This document shows positions 11,334 through 22,347 of a stretch of DNA of 64,000 nt, one piece after another. The notes beneath the pieces were generated by a model. It had not been told where the DNA came from and did no database searches. It saw only the letters and a list, made by a program, of their open reading frames with translations. Positions within the stretch are counted from its first letter, which is position 1. Each line of letters starts with the position of its first letter. Source of the DNA: Paraphaeosphaeria minitans (Eukaryota > Ascomycota > Dothideomycetes > Pleosporales > Didymosphaeriaceae); NCBI GenBank assembly GCA_015832175.1, contig WJXW01000016.1, forward strand, positions 930,001 to 994,000, in the 5' to 3' direction. The translations under genes were made by a program, and so were the position numbers.

Positions 11334-12748
11334 TCACGCAGCAGCCTGAACGGCAGGCGCACCGTTTGTGACGGTCGCATCTATGGCCACCTTCTGCTTG
11401 CTCTTGAAGTACTGCGTGAAGTCATGCCGCACCGCGTGGACAGCTTCAGCGACGGATTTGCCCCACACTGGATCTTTGTCCGCGCGTTCACAGAATTTGA
11501 AGAATTCCTCCTTCTCCTTCTCGCATGCGGGGTCCCATAATCGGTGGAAGTTCGCACGTGACATGGGATCGATCATCTCCCGCCAGATCTTGATGCGGAT
11601 CTCGCTGTATTTGTCCAAAATCGACTCGTCGAGCTCATCCTGGTCAATGCCCATGAAGCAATCATAGAGAGAGCCGACATCTGCAAAGCCTCCGGTCAGG
11701 CCAAGGCCACCACTGTTGGTTTTAGCATCTGTGGCGTTCGATGTGGTGGTGAGGCTTACAAAGGGTTGCATAGGTGAGCTGCATCTGCTACCAATAGTAT
11801 TTTGCCTACTCGGAAGCTTGGCGCGCATCTCTGCTGCAGTTTATACGGGCTCATGCTAACCAGCTTGTATTCGTGTGGTTTAGGGTGACCTGGGAGAATC
11901 TTTTCATAACGCAATGGTTGTCGCTTCACGACTTCTTCGCGAGAAAGGTTGGCGTCGTCACCGTATGTTACTCGCCATATGCCGTCTTTCGTGATCTTAG
12001 CAGCCATGTACCAGTCGGTCGGGTGCACGATGAAGTTCGAGTCCCAGTAGCCAAATCTCTCGTCAAAGGGCAAATAGACCTGGACCGTCAGCCTTCGCTC
12101 GAGTACTGCGCAGATGGTTACCGACATTTGTAGCCACAATCTGTTGTGGCAGAGTTTCGCCAGGATATTCCTTCCCGAACAAAGCCGTCCGTACACCGCT
12201 CGATGCGCCATCAGCACCTACGAGATAGTCCCCGGTAATTTCTTTTCTCTCGCCATCTGCGGTCTCCACAATAGCGGTTGCGCCGTTCTCGTCCTGCTTC
12301 ACGCCCACCACCTTGTGTCCCCACAGTATCTCGGTATTCGGGTAGCTCTTAAAGTGCGTCACAATGAGCGGGCCCAGCTGGTCTAACGGTAGCACGCGCA
12401 TAGCGAGTTCGGTGTCCTCGGGATCGCGACCCATGCCCGCAAGGAATGTGGTGTCGTCCAATCGCCAGCATACGCCCCTGGGGGAAAGTCCCTTCTCCCG
12501 CACTTCTTCAAGTATACCGGCGCGCTTGAAGTCGAACATGGCGGAGGGTGCATAATGAGCGGCGCGTGGATTCTTGTCAATCTCCGTGTTCGCGTCGAGG
12601 ATGGTGACCTTGATGGAAAGGTTTCGCGCGAGCATTGTTCCCAGGAGCAGCCCGGAAGGACCACAGCCTACGACAACGACCTGGAGCTGTCAGTCATGTC
12701 GCTGGTCGCTTCGAAGACAACAAGGCGTACGTGGCCAATCTTAGGCAT
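11334..12748 (-). CDS. FAD-dependent class A monooxygenase
   Basis: Single-component flavoprotein hydroxylase of the PHBH / aromatic-ring hydroxylase superfamily, using NAD(P)H and O2. Four exons: 12748-12731 (just MPKIGH), 12680-12126, 12079-11760 and 11712-11334, giving 423 residues. The dinucleotide-binding motif VVVVGCGPSG is created by splicing the tiny first exon to exon 2. The DG motif is in GDYLVGADGAS, and the GD-type FAD motif is in VADAAHLCNPFGGLGL across intron 3. Intron 2 uses a weak GTCGGT donor; a stronger GTAACC site four bases further in would shift the frame into a stop. No signal peptide, so probably cytosolic. The substrate is not readable from sequence; a phenolic compound is plausible given the neighbouring feruloyl esterase and P450s. 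Confidence 0.8.
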
Positions 12749-13309
12749 GACTGCTGTATCTCTCTGGCGCGGTTAGTGCTGTCTCGTCAGTCTGTTGATC
12801 AACATGGCCATCTTTTAAGACGAGATGAAGGTGCATCACAAGGTGGGGCAGAAGTACGGCCGACGGTCGCTCTACTCGATAGGCTGAGTTCCCCTCATCC
12901 ATCGTGGGGTAGAGGCGTGCCCCACATGCACCAGCTTGGAGATGAGCCACGTGATGAGCACGTGACTGGGATGTCCAGAGGAAAGACGAAGGGGACGAGG
13001 AGAAGAGTTGGACAGCTGATGAGCGGGGACCGACGACACTGGGGACCAAAGTGACGACAGGGTCAGACTTCGCAAGCTGTGCCCACCGCAGTGGATCCAG
13101 GACAGAGCAGTGACGTCGCTGAGGGTAGGGAAGCGATGCGTGTGCGGGTCCACTTTCCGCCCTCAGCCGAGGGTGCATGGGGGGTGAGGGTGCATGCTCT
13201 CTCCCTTGGCGTCAGGGCGTCGACTTGGACAAGTTGGTGGTGTGCCTGGTGGCGATGAGCAGCTGTGCGCTCGGTAGACCGAGGGTGAGGTGCAGATGGG
13301 TAGACTGAG

Positions 13310-13380
13310 TGCGAGGTGCAGATGAGGTGCAGGTGAGGTGCAGGTGAGGTGCAGGTGAGGTGCAGGTGAGGTGCAGGTGC
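13310..13380. repeat. 11-bp minisatellite
   Basis: About six head-to-tail copies of GAGGTGCAGGT, with a diverged copy at the left end. Confidence 0.9.
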
Positions 13381-13578
13381 GATAACGCGGCGTGATGAGG
13401 CTCAATGGATGGATGGGAAATGTTGAGACGGGCCAGACTAGTCCCAATCGGGCGCAACATCACGGGTGAGGCAAAGCTCTCTGCTCACGAGTCCATTCCG
13501 CGAGCCGTTCGCCTGCCCAGGTACATCCCGGCGCATGTGACGAGGTTGACGAGGATGACGAAGGGGAGAGAGAACTCC

Positions 13579-13580
<2 letters not shown>

Positions 13581-13613
<33 letters not shown>
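13581..13613. repeat. (AAT)11 microsatellite
   Basis: Eleven uninterrupted AAT units, useful only as a length marker. Confidence 0.95.
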
Positions 13614-13618
<5 letters not shown>

Positions 13619-13674
13619 TGTGAGGCTCGAGCATGCAGAGCGTTGGCGTGTCGCATCTCGTCCACCCCATGCGT

Positions 13675-13702
13675 GTTCGGCTTCGGCTTCGGCTTCGGCG
13701 CT
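13675..13702. repeat. (GGCTTC)4 hexanucleotide repeat
   Basis: Four tandem copies of a GGCTTC-type unit. Confidence 0.8.
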
Positions 13703-13787
13703 AGCCTATAATAGCGCTGGCGTGCTGAGCCAAGCCTTTCAGCTTTTCTGTGGCTTGAGCCTTGGCTCGCTCGGAAGCCGGATCCTA

Positions 13788-13833
13788 CACAGTGCACAGT
13801 ACTACACAGTACACAGTACACAGTACACAGTAC
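13788..13833. repeat. 7-bp tandem repeat
   Basis: Tandem ACACAGT units; the first copies are imperfect and the last four are exact. Confidence 0.85.
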
Positions 13834-15184
13834 ACAACTCCTCTCCTGACTGCCAGCGTGATACTGCCAACTGTCTGCCTCGCAGCCCAACGGTCCCGCT
13901 CTCCTCGCCGCAATGACTGTCATTCGGCCACGGCTCCAGGCATGAGTTCAGGAGAAGTTCTCGACCGCCCGAGCGACTGCTCCACCACGCTGCTATCACG
14001 GAGATCCCATGTCGTGCGCGGGATCCTGCCACTATTGGATGAGTGTACGCGCAGTACGCCTTTGCGGGCCCATATATACCCACTGATTGCTCTCGCGCAT
14101 TCTCAAACCGTCGCACCGTCGCTCGCTCGGATTCTGGCAATAGACACTGGTCCACTTTTCCAACGCGACCCGAGCACCCTCATCGCCAGCGCCGTCTACC
14201 TGATGCAGCAAGAGACGCTGCAGCTCACACCCACGCTTTTCGTTCCGAATACCACTACTGGTAACCTTGCCTGGTCCACGCTGGGCCAAAAGTCTTGCTG
14301 CATTCGCGGCCAGATGTCTACCGGCCCTCACGGCCAGAAGTCTACCCGTCCTTATCGTGACGACGGTCGACGTACCAGCAGCTAGACGACGCGAAACCAA
14401 GACACCATGCTTCCCAGAATAACTGCCCGCCGGCAGCTAACCGCCACTCCCGTAGCCGTGCAGCTTGAACCAAGACGATCCATGGTCGCCGGTTCCATAG
14501 TTTTGGCGTTCGGCGCGCTTCTCCTAGTTCACCGAGCCCTTTGTTGCGCTGCCGAACACCATTCGCGACCCATTCTGGCCGCTTTGATCAATCTAGCTAT
14601 CCGGCAAGGAAGAGAAAAAATGGACCCTATGCCGCCACAGGGGTCTGATGAGGCGTCGCCTTTCTCTCAGCGATCTCGCATCTTCCTTGCCTGCATTAGC
14701 CTTATCCTTGTGTTGTGAGCAGCTTTCGATACCGACTCTCGTCATAGCTAAGCGTCCCTACTTACAAGATCGAATTTTGCTAGCTTTCCGCCACCTCTCT
14801 ACCCCATTCCAACTTCCTACATCTCAACTGCTACTTTTTCGGCTGACTACGGTTCCGCTTATCTGCGACCAAAAACCATCGTTGAAATCCTCCTCACCAC
14901 ATTACTGCCCACCATCGCCCAACGGTTATTCGGCCACTCTCCTTGCTCTAATTTCTTGTCATCAGAGACAGACCCGCTGCCTTCCGCTTCCGCGCATAGC
15001 GGCACAGGCTGCACTGTGTATCTATCGTCAAGTGCGTTCTTTTGCCCGGTCTAGCCTCTTCGTTAGATACGATCGCTGCCACCACGTGCGTCCGAAAAGA
15101 ATCTTGGAGTCAACCCAACGAGTCCTTTGGGTCAACCGCTTAGCCCCGTGCTTAGCTGCCTGGTTCTCCTAGGGGAATATCAGG

Positions 15185-17869
15185 ATGGATGCCCACGATG
15201 AGCACTCCTTTCCCTCTTCACATCATCATCGCGAGAATTCAATGTCTACCCCTGGTGGCAAGAAGCGGGTTGGCTTTAGCCAAGGAGCGAGCACTTCCCC
15301 ACCGTCCCCACCCAACGAAGGTAGCCCATCGGGAGGACACAACACACCCCTGCAAACCCTGCAACGGGCTGATGTATCTCACGAAGAGTTGGCGGAGTCT
15401 GTCCGTGAGGCGCTCGCACCATTATACGACGAGCCATTCGAGAATATTCAGAAGCCACGGCCTGCAATTCGGAAAGCCCCAAGAACGCCTCATCAGTTCC
15501 ATCTTGGCCAGGAGCTGGAAGAGTTCGATGAGGAGAAGAAGAGATCAGGTCTCGAGGCCCAGAAACGTGCCACGAAGCTCGCGAAGAGCGTTGGGACCTA
15601 TTCCGCGCCGTTATCGAGGCGCACTTCTACCGACTCGCTTCCAGAGATCCATATTGAGCGTAACCGGGTCCGGGTCCCTCACGATTCTGGCGGAACCACT
15701 GACAATGAGGATGACGAGCATGAGCATGAGCATGAGCCTGAACCTGAGCCTGAACATATGAGACAGGCCCGACAATTGTTCAGGCAGCATACCATCCGAC
15801 AGACTCCTGCCGCCGACCCGGTAGAACTTTACCATGTGCCCGTCGCCGTCGACGGAACAGTCACACCTACCCACGAATTGGAGATTGCGGATGAACATGT
15901 ACCACGGCCCATAAAATTCCGAACGGGTGTACTGGGAACTCTATTGAGAGCCTCTAACGCAGGCCAATCTGACTTATCGTTGCCTCGGAACAAAGCAACG
16001 GGCCATGGACGGAACTCGAGCATCGGTACCCTCAGTGGAGCATCTACTGCCGCCAATTCTCCAAACTCGTCGCCTCCGGTGTCTGGCACGTCGACGCCTC
16101 GATTTGGCAAGCCTTGGCTAAGAGGGCACCACCAGTCCAATCACTCTGTCTCATCAATCTCTCGCCTGATTGAATCTTCATCTATGCTTGCCACTCCCGG
16201 ACAACGAGATATGAGCAAGGAGATGGACACTCAGTATAAGAAGTTGCGTCCTGGAATGGGAAAACGACAAGGCTCTGACCAGTCGATAACGACCAAGGCC
16301 AAACGCAAGGCGCGCAAGGAACAGGAATACAAGATCAAGATTCACCTGGCTGGCACTCTTGCTCGTCAGAACTACCTGCGCAAACTTTGCAGGGCTTTGA
16401 TGATGTACGGTGCACCCACCCATCGCCTGGAAGAATACATGAACATGTCAGCTCGGGTACTGGAGATTGAGGCCCAGTTCTTGTATATGCCCGGATGCAT
16501 GATCATGGCATTCGACGACAGCTCCACTCATACCAGTGAAGTCAAGCTCGTACGCACCGCGCAAGGAGTTGATTTAGGCAAGCTCCGCGATGTGCACGAA
16601 ATCTACAAAGATGTCATACATGATCGCATGGGAGTTGAAGAAGCTATGCCACGACTAGATGCCATTGTCAACCGCAAAGCAAAGTTCAAAGTCTGGCTCC
16701 GAGTACCTGTCTATGGATTAGCGTCCGCAGCTGTAGGTCCCTTCGCTTTCCAGGCCCGGCCCATCGATCTACCTTTCTGTTTCCTTCTCGGTTGTCTCAT
16801 TGGGTGGCTGCAACTGGTTGTGACCCCAGGGAACGAGCTGATTAGCAACGTTTTCGAAATCGGCGCCGCAGTCATCACCAGCTTTATTGCGCGAGCTCTC
16901 GGGTCGATACCTGGAAGTGACGGACACCCGCTTTTCTGCTTCAGCGCCATGTCGCAGTCCTCGATCGCTCTGATTCTGCCTGGTTTCACCGTGCTATCCG
17001 CGTCCCTCGAGCTTCAAAGCAAACACCTTGTTGCTGGGTCAGTTCGAATGGTCTACGCTATCATCTACTCGCTATTCCTAGGTTTCGGCATCACGATTGG
17101 TACTGTTCTCTTTGGGCTCATGTACAAGGACGCAACGTCCCAGACGCAATGCCGGGACCCGATGTCGAGTCATTGGTACTACTTCTTCGTCATCGCCTTC
17201 TCTGTTTGCCTCATGGTCATCAACCAGGCAAAGTTGAAGCAGATGCCTTCGATGACGGTCATCTCTCTCATTGGCTACGTCGTGAACTTCCACTCTTCGT
17301 CGTACTTCAAAAGCAACGCTCAGATTAGCAACACGCTTGGAGCCTTGGCAATCGGAATAGCAGCGAACCTGCAGGCACGATTCGGTCGTCACGTCGAGAA
17401 CTGGTGCATCGATTTCTGGGAGAGCAGATTGCGTCCGCCGTATTGGCGCCTCCGGAAGCGCTGGATGCGGTCCCGACACGGCGCGCACCACAGGGAGGAA
17501 AGCCACAAGCTACGCTCGCATTCTCAATCCAGCTCCATGTCCGACTTCGTGCCGCGAACGCGCAAGATAGGATATGGTCTCGCTGCAGCCACGATGCTTC
17601 CCGCCATTTTCGTCCAGGTTCCGTCTGGACTATCAGTCCAGGGCTCGCTCGTCTCGGGCATCAGCTCGGCCGACCAGATTGTTCGGAACACGACCGGCAA
17701 CGCGACTACTGTGACGGCATACGATTCGAGCGGCAGTCTGAACAGTGTGGCTCTCAATGTGGGTTTCAGCGTTGTTCAGATCGCCATTGGCATTACCGTG
17801 GGGCTGTTTCTTGCCGCGCTCCTGGTGTACCCGCTTGGCAAGAGAAGGAGTGGATTGTTCAGTTTTTAA
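15185..17869 (+). CDS. PRM10/ThrE-family (DUF1212) membrane protein
   Basis: Single-exon gene, 894 residues, of the fungal PRM10-like family (pheromone-regulated membrane protein type), which shares the ThrE/ThrE_2 transporter-like fold. Residues 1-380 are a disordered, serine-rich cytosolic domain with an EHEHEHEPEPEPE acidic/histidine tract near 177-190. The conserved soluble part starts near residue 381 (YKIKIHLAG) and contains GAPTHRLEEYM. About ten hydrophobic helices follow, from residue 503 to 735 and from about 790 to the end, split by a basic loop. The family is tied to amino-acid export in bacteria and to an unclear membrane role in fungi. The start ATG is followed by coding-like composition at once, and no splice site is needed. 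Confidence 0.85.
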   Translation: MDAHDEHSFPSSHHHRENSMSTPGGKKRVGFSQGASTSPPSPPNEGSPSGGHNTPLQTLQRADVSHEELAESVREALAPLYDEPFENIQKPRPAIRKAPRTPHQFHLGQELEEFDEEKKRSGLEAQKRATKLAKSVGTYSAPLSRRTSTDSLPEIHIERNRVRVPHDSGGTTDNEDDEHEHEHEPEPEPEHMRQARQLFRQHTIRQTPAADPVELYHVPVAVDGTVTPTHELEIADEHVPRPIKFRTGVLGTLLRASNAGQSDLSLPRNKATGHGRNSSIGTLSGASTAANSPNSSPPVSGTSTPRFGKPWLRGHHQSNHSVSSISRLIESSSMLATPGQRDMSKEMDTQYKKLRPGMGKRQGSDQSITTKAKRKARKEQEYKIKIHLAGTLARQNYLRKLCRALMMYGAPTHRLEEYMNMSARVLEIEAQFLYMPGCMIMAFDDSSTHTSEVKLVRTAQGVDLGKLRDVHEIYKDVIHDRMGVEEAMPRLDAIVNRKAKFKVWLRVPVYGLASAAVGPFAFQARPIDLPFCFLLGCLIGWLQLVVTPGNELISNVFEIGAAVITSFIARALGSIPGSDGHPLFCFSAMSQSSIALILPGFTVLSASLELQSKHLVAGSVRMVYAIIYSLFLGFGITIGTVLFGLMYKDATSQTQCRDPMSSHWYYFFVIAFSVCLMVINQAKLKQMPSMTVISLIGYVVNFHSSSYFKSNAQISNTLGALAIGIAANLQARFGRHVENWCIDFWESRLRPPYWRLRKRWMRSRHGAHHREESHKLRSHSQSSSMSDFVPRTRKIGYGLAAATMLPAIFVQVPSGLSVQGSLVSGISSADQIVRNTTGNATTVTAYDSSGSLNSVALNVGFSVVQIAIGITVGLFLAALLVYPLGKRRSGLFSF

Positions 17870-18101
17870 AATGGATGGGATTGCATGCATTGGACATGGA
17901 GTTTGGTTGTGTTGGTGCCACTTTTAGAAGTTTGGCTTTGGGGTTGGTCGCTGTCGTGTTTTGAGCGTGCATTTTGTTTGCATTTGAAGCGTTGTAGCGA
18001 TTGATGTAATTCATTCCTTTATCTCTTGTCTAGCCAGTTTTGGAGACGTTGCTGTGCAGGTCAACTACTTCAATTCATGATTCGCAGTTCGCTGTTGACC
18101 T

Positions 18102-18132
18102 CAACTCACTCACTCACTCACTCACTCACTCT
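18102..18132. repeat. (ACTC)n microsatellite
   Basis: About seven tandem four-base units. Confidence 0.85.
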
Positions 18133-18930
18133 ACTGCGCGTTCCCCCTTCTCAGTCTACGTCTTGTTCAAATGACGCAACATCTGAAGTGTACTTTCGCC
18201 TCGCAGCACTCTATCCCCCATCCACTCCACGGGGCCCTTCACATGCGCTGCGGACAACGGATTGTTGGCCCGGTGGTTTGTCGCGAAACAATGCGGGGTG
18301 CCAGTCCAGCGCGAGACCGTTTCCGGGCGGTTTCGCCTAAGTGTGTAACACAAGATAGGTAAGGCAGTGGTGGGGCGTGGTGCGGGGAGCGCGAGGGGTG
18401 GATACGGGGATACGGTGTCGGTAGGGTGGACTGCGAGGTTTGGAATGTGCGTTGGGGGCCGCGTACAGCTTTGAACCTCGGCTTTATGAGAGTCAACTAT
18501 GAATTTAGGTGTAGGCTTCTTGGACTATCAATAGTACCATACTTAGATCTCTGTATCGACAGATATTTGCTTGAGGTCCTCTTGAGATCGTCGAATATTA
18601 TCCTCAACTCTTCGGGACTTTGCGTTACTCATACAAATACACATCGCTAAGGTAGAGAGTGCGAATAACGTGAGGACAAGCAATACATAGGCAGGATGTG
18701 CTAAGATATTATCCTAGTTCTATATGGGGCTGATGCAGAAGCACAATCTATGAGACATTTGGTCAACACGCCACGAACGTCGTTGGCAAACAATGTGTTG
18801 TCTCATCTCCAGAGACAGTGCCACTTCAGGGCGTGACGCTTAATTCATGTGTGCAATATCAAGTCACAACTGCGTTCGCATAGTGCAGCTTCCACCTCGC
18901 AAACATTGACGCGAGTTACTACCACTCAGA

Positions 18931-18938
18931 TATAAATA
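18931..18938 (+). promoter_or_regulatory. Probable TATA element
   Basis: TATAAATA lies about 54 nt before the first ATG (18992), at a spacing that would put transcription start near 18,960 in a CA-rich leader. Confidence 0.45.
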
Positions 18939-18991
18939 CCTTACCGTATTTCTTCCTCTAGCAAACAAAACCTCAACTTCCAACTACAAAT

Positions 18992-19036
18992 ATGGAAAAT
19001 GACAAACCTTTCGACAATTTCTACAGCCACGTCTAA
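18992..19036 (+). other. 14-codon leader frame, in frame with the next gene
   Basis: ATG at 18992 opens MENDKPFDNFYSHV and ends at TAA 19034. After five further codons without a stop, the ATG of the next frame (19052) follows in the same phase. It is either a short upstream frame or the true N-terminus of the next protein cut by a nonsense change. Confidence 0.5.
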
Positions 19037-19051
19037 ACTGGCAGTCCCGCT

Positions 19052-19828
19052 ATGCGTGCTTCAACTTCACAGACCGAGCGTCAGGATTTGTTCAGCCGGC
19101 CACCAAGCTATGCCAGCACGACATCTACTGGACAGCCTCCAGCTTTGCCACGTGGTCAAGCTACGACTACCCATTCTTCTGGCCACGCTACTCCTGCTTC
19201 AGCTCCAGGTTTTGATCGCCGCAATCGATTTGACCGATCATCAGTACCCAACTACGAAGCATCAGCTACGCATACCCAAGCTCTGACACATGGTCGAGCG
19301 GAAGCTGTCTACATGCCACCCCCCTCACGCAACTGGTCAGTGAGCCCTCCGCGTTGCGCAGCCGAGATGCCCCGCGTCAACCCAGACTACGAAGACCATC
19401 GTGATGTATCTCCACTGGGGTCCCCAATCATTACCCGCGTTCAAAATCGCCTGGATCAATCCTCCGGACACGATGTAGGTAAGAAACACACCCCATTCCA
19501 GGCCACCAGCACTGACGAGACGACTCGTACCACGAGCTCACCCCAGACACCCCGAATTACGCACACCCGTCCCGATGAGCTTCAGCTTCCAGACTTGCCA
19601 ACTTCAGAAATGTCTACCTCACACGGACGCCACATCGTGAGCCTCCTCCGAGGCGCGAATGCTGTGCGTGCGGTGGTGGCGTTCGAACGACCCGTGCTGC
19701 ATCGCCAGAATGCTGTGCGTAGGTCCTCGTTGTCGGTGCAGAGTCCACGCTTGCAATACGTTCGAGAGACGAATACTAAAGAGGCTCGTCTCGGCCTTGT
19801 GAGGACTGGCCAAAGCAAAAGTACCTAG
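19052..19828 (+). CDS. Hypothetical disordered protein
   Basis: A 258-residue single-exon frame rich in Ser, Thr, Pro, Arg and Gln, with no domain, signal peptide or membrane segment that I recognise. Composition is that of an intrinsically disordered regulator, with many SP/TP sites (SPPRC, SPLGSP, TPRIT). A TATA element and an ATG lie a short distance upstream, but that ATG reads into an in-frame TAA before this start. The locus may therefore be a real gene starting at 19052, or a gene damaged by a C-to-T type change at 19034. I do not assign a function. Confidence 0.45.
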   Translation: MRASTSQTERQDLFSRPPSYASTTSTGQPPALPRGQATTTHSSGHATPASAPGFDRRNRFDRSSVPNYEASATHTQALTHGRAEAVYMPPPSRNWSVSPPRCAAEMPRVNPDYEDHRDVSPLGSPIITRVQNRLDQSSGHDVGKKHTPFQATSTDETTRTTSSPQTPRITHTRPDELQLPDLPTSEMSTSHGRHIVSLLRGANAVRAVVAFERPVLHRQNAVRRSSLSVQSPRLQYVRETNTKEARLGLVRTGQSKST

Positions 19829-21499
19829 TGGTCCCGTAATCAAATCTTTCGGTTGCTGAAACGTTATCGCATCTCGTGCATGCGGGTTTCACTTCCGAGA
19901 TACTTGATATCGTTGTTTCTTGATCGGATTGATACATTGTGCGTTGAATGTTTTTGTGACGTTGTGCTCGCCATAAGTTGATTTGTAAAAAGAACCTCTC
20001 TAAATTTTTTGATATACGTAGCATCTTTGGTCAGCTTCTTGATCTTTGCAAGGATGAAAGGTGTGTTGTCTTTTGCCAGTGATGCCGGAGGCACTGGCCT
20101 GTTTTATGGCCTCCTCAATCACGACAGAAACGCTTTCGAAAAAAGGAAAAACCTACTCATATTGACAGAAACAAAACCTCTTGTCATGCCGATTCGACCG
20201 AAACGTCCCAGGTCGGCCAAGATTCAGAAAAGCCCATAGGTTCTTCCCTACACGAGGAACCTCGCCGCATGCATGCTGATCCCGAGCCCATCCCACGTGC
20301 CATCGCAGCGCAACCCCTGCTAGTAACAAAGACCCACGTAATGCAAGCGCAGAGCAAACGAACCTCCCTCATTCGGTTCGTGGTCCTCCGACTGCCCTGT
20401 AGCCTCTGGTTATCGGAACCCTTGGTGTGCGAGGCGATCTTAGCTATCGCCTATTCACATTTCAAGCAAGGTAGGTACATCTTCTCTTCGCTTGAATAGC
20501 ATGTCTGATCCTTTCAAATACACCCACAAACATTCAATATCAACATCCTCCTCCCGAGAAACCATAGGTTCTCGAAGATCAGTGACAGAAGGCGCACAGC
20601 GAACGTTATCCTTTTCACACAAGTAGCGTGCTCATAAGGCCACACAAATCAATCCATATGCCTTCATTCAGGGCCCGAGGTGAAGGTTGAATACCGGTCC
20701 ATGGAATGGCTATACAAATATGGACACATCAGGGACACGTACATGCAACGATACTTTCTCCACCAAGCCCTGCCTGGGCAATCATCGACTTCGGCATAGA
20801 GAACTCCTTCACCTGCTATAGGTATCAGCACCTCCGACAATTCAAGTTCAGAAGAGGGCGCCTGCTGCGTACGAGGAGCTACTTCGTTCTTTAGGTCGTT
20901 AATTTGCCATCCCTGTCTTTTGTGTGTGAGCTTCGGTTGGTACGATGATAGAGCATGAGATTGGCAATTCCATGCCAATGAGAGCCTGTAGATTGGCGTT
21001 TTGATCCCTACGAGAATAATATTGATGAGCTTGTTCGCCTGGTGCTTTTTCAAAGGGCGCTGGGAGGCGACGACAGATGTTTGAGGAGGCTACCTTCTAG
21101 TAGTTGACAGTTGTTGATAATGTCTCTGATACATAACCCTAAATATATATTTCCGCGACGACCATAATGCAGCCTCGTGGAAAATCGAAAGAGAAGTTGC
21201 ATGGTGGGCAAAAGTGACATGTGGTAGTAGTCTTGACGCTGAAGCATATCAGGGGAACTATCTAGAATAGCGAGCACTGATGGTGTAGAGCCAAGACTGA
21301 CTGATGCAAAAGAAATCCAACGCATGCTGACTGGTGGTCGGATGGCATGCGGGATCATACGTAGAGAATCTCTCTGCTGCGGAGAAATGTTCCGACCAGT
21401 CGAGCGATCTATTCATCGAGCTCGCAGTTCTTGGGGAAAGCCAGCCAAATATGGGAAGATATAAATAGCCCATCGTTCCCTGCCACAAATCTTTCTCTT
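19829..21499. other. Intergenic region
   Basis: About 1.7 kb. Small open frames on both strands lack starts, splice support or family features. I see nothing I can name. Confidence 0.4.
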
Positions 21500-22347
21500 C
21501 TATTTCTCATTCAACCACACATGATTCCCATACTGACTCAAAAACTCCCCGCTTTGCTCCTCCTTCAGCTCATCCATCACCTTCAAACACAGCTCCACAC
21601 TCTGCTCCGGTGGAATCGGTCCCTTCAGGGTCTTGTCCCAACGATATAACGGCTTACTCATCTTTTCCATCACCTCGGCCGGCATATCGGCATGCGTGTC
21701 CACCCACCCGGGGCTGATACTCACAAACAGCACGCCGTCCTGCTTATACCTTGCCGCGAACTTGGCCACCAGCGTGTTTAGCGCGGCTTTGGACAGGGCG
21801 TAGAGGATGCTGATTGTGTCTTCGGCGCCGACAATGTAGTCTGTGGAAGCGGCGGCGGAGGAGATGGCTGAGACGCGCTTGATGGAAGACTTCAGCAGTA
21901 GTGGCATGAAGGCGTTGAAGGCAAAGAGCGTGCCTGCGACGTTGGTGTGCATGATCTGCCTGAGTTCGTCCAGGAAGAGGTCTTCTTTACCGACGTAGTC
22001 GTCCGCGGCGTTGAAGATGCACGGGATGGCAAAGTACGCGCCGTTGACGATGAGGTAGTCGACCACACCACCGGCTATTTCGGCCGTCTTTTTGGCAGCC
22101 GCTGTGAGGGAAGCATGATCGTTCATGTCGGCGTGGACGATGTGGACGTTCTTTAGGCCATCAGCGGCGACTTTCTCTTGAGTTGTCTCCACGGTCCGGG
22201 CTGTGCCGATGATGACGTTTGAGGGGTCTTGCGAGGATAGGGTCTTGAGAAACTGGTACTGCGGGATGTTAGGAGGATCGCGGATAGTGGGATAGGATGC
22301 CGTACGCCGATGCCGCGCGAAGCGCCCACGATAACGTAAACTGGCAT
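21500..22347 (-). CDS. Short-chain dehydrogenase/reductase (SDR)
   Basis: Classical NAD(P)-dependent SDR of 266 residues, probably cytosolic. Two exons: 22347-22306, which encodes just MPVYVIVGASRGIG, and 22258-21500. The 47-nt intron has donor GTACGG, a CTAAC-type branch and acceptor CGCAG; it splits the protein right after the glycine-rich nucleotide loop GASRGIG (residues 8-14). The NG segment near residue 86, the catalytic Ser in AISSAAAS (about 147) and YALSK (Tyr167, Lys171) complete the active site. The start is fixed because the Rossmann strand begins at residue 2. It resembles fungal ketoreductases related to norsolorinic-acid-type enzymes, but no biosynthetic partners lie next to it, so the substrate is open. 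Confidence 0.9.

Larger units (their letters stand above)
12749..15184. other. Long intergenic region rich in simple repeats
   Basis: A divergent-promoter region of 2.4 kb between the flavin monooxygenase (minus) and the PRM10-like gene (plus). It carries four short tandem arrays, listed separately. Its right half (about 14,700-15,170) is pyrimidine-rich and reads like a long 5' leader of the downstream gene. Open frames here owe their length to the repeats. Confidence 0.5.
17870..18991. other. Intergenic region with (CACT)n
   Basis: 3' flank of the PRM10-like gene, then the promoter of the next plus-strand unit. It holds a CACT/TCAC tetranucleotide run near 18,100-18,132 and no coding signal. 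Confidence 0.5.

Noticed and set aside
13762..14385. A 207-codon plus-strand frame upstream of the PRM10-like gene
   Set aside because: Its N-terminal part is the 7-bp repeat translated, and the rest lacks any family feature. It overlaps equally long frames on the other strand.
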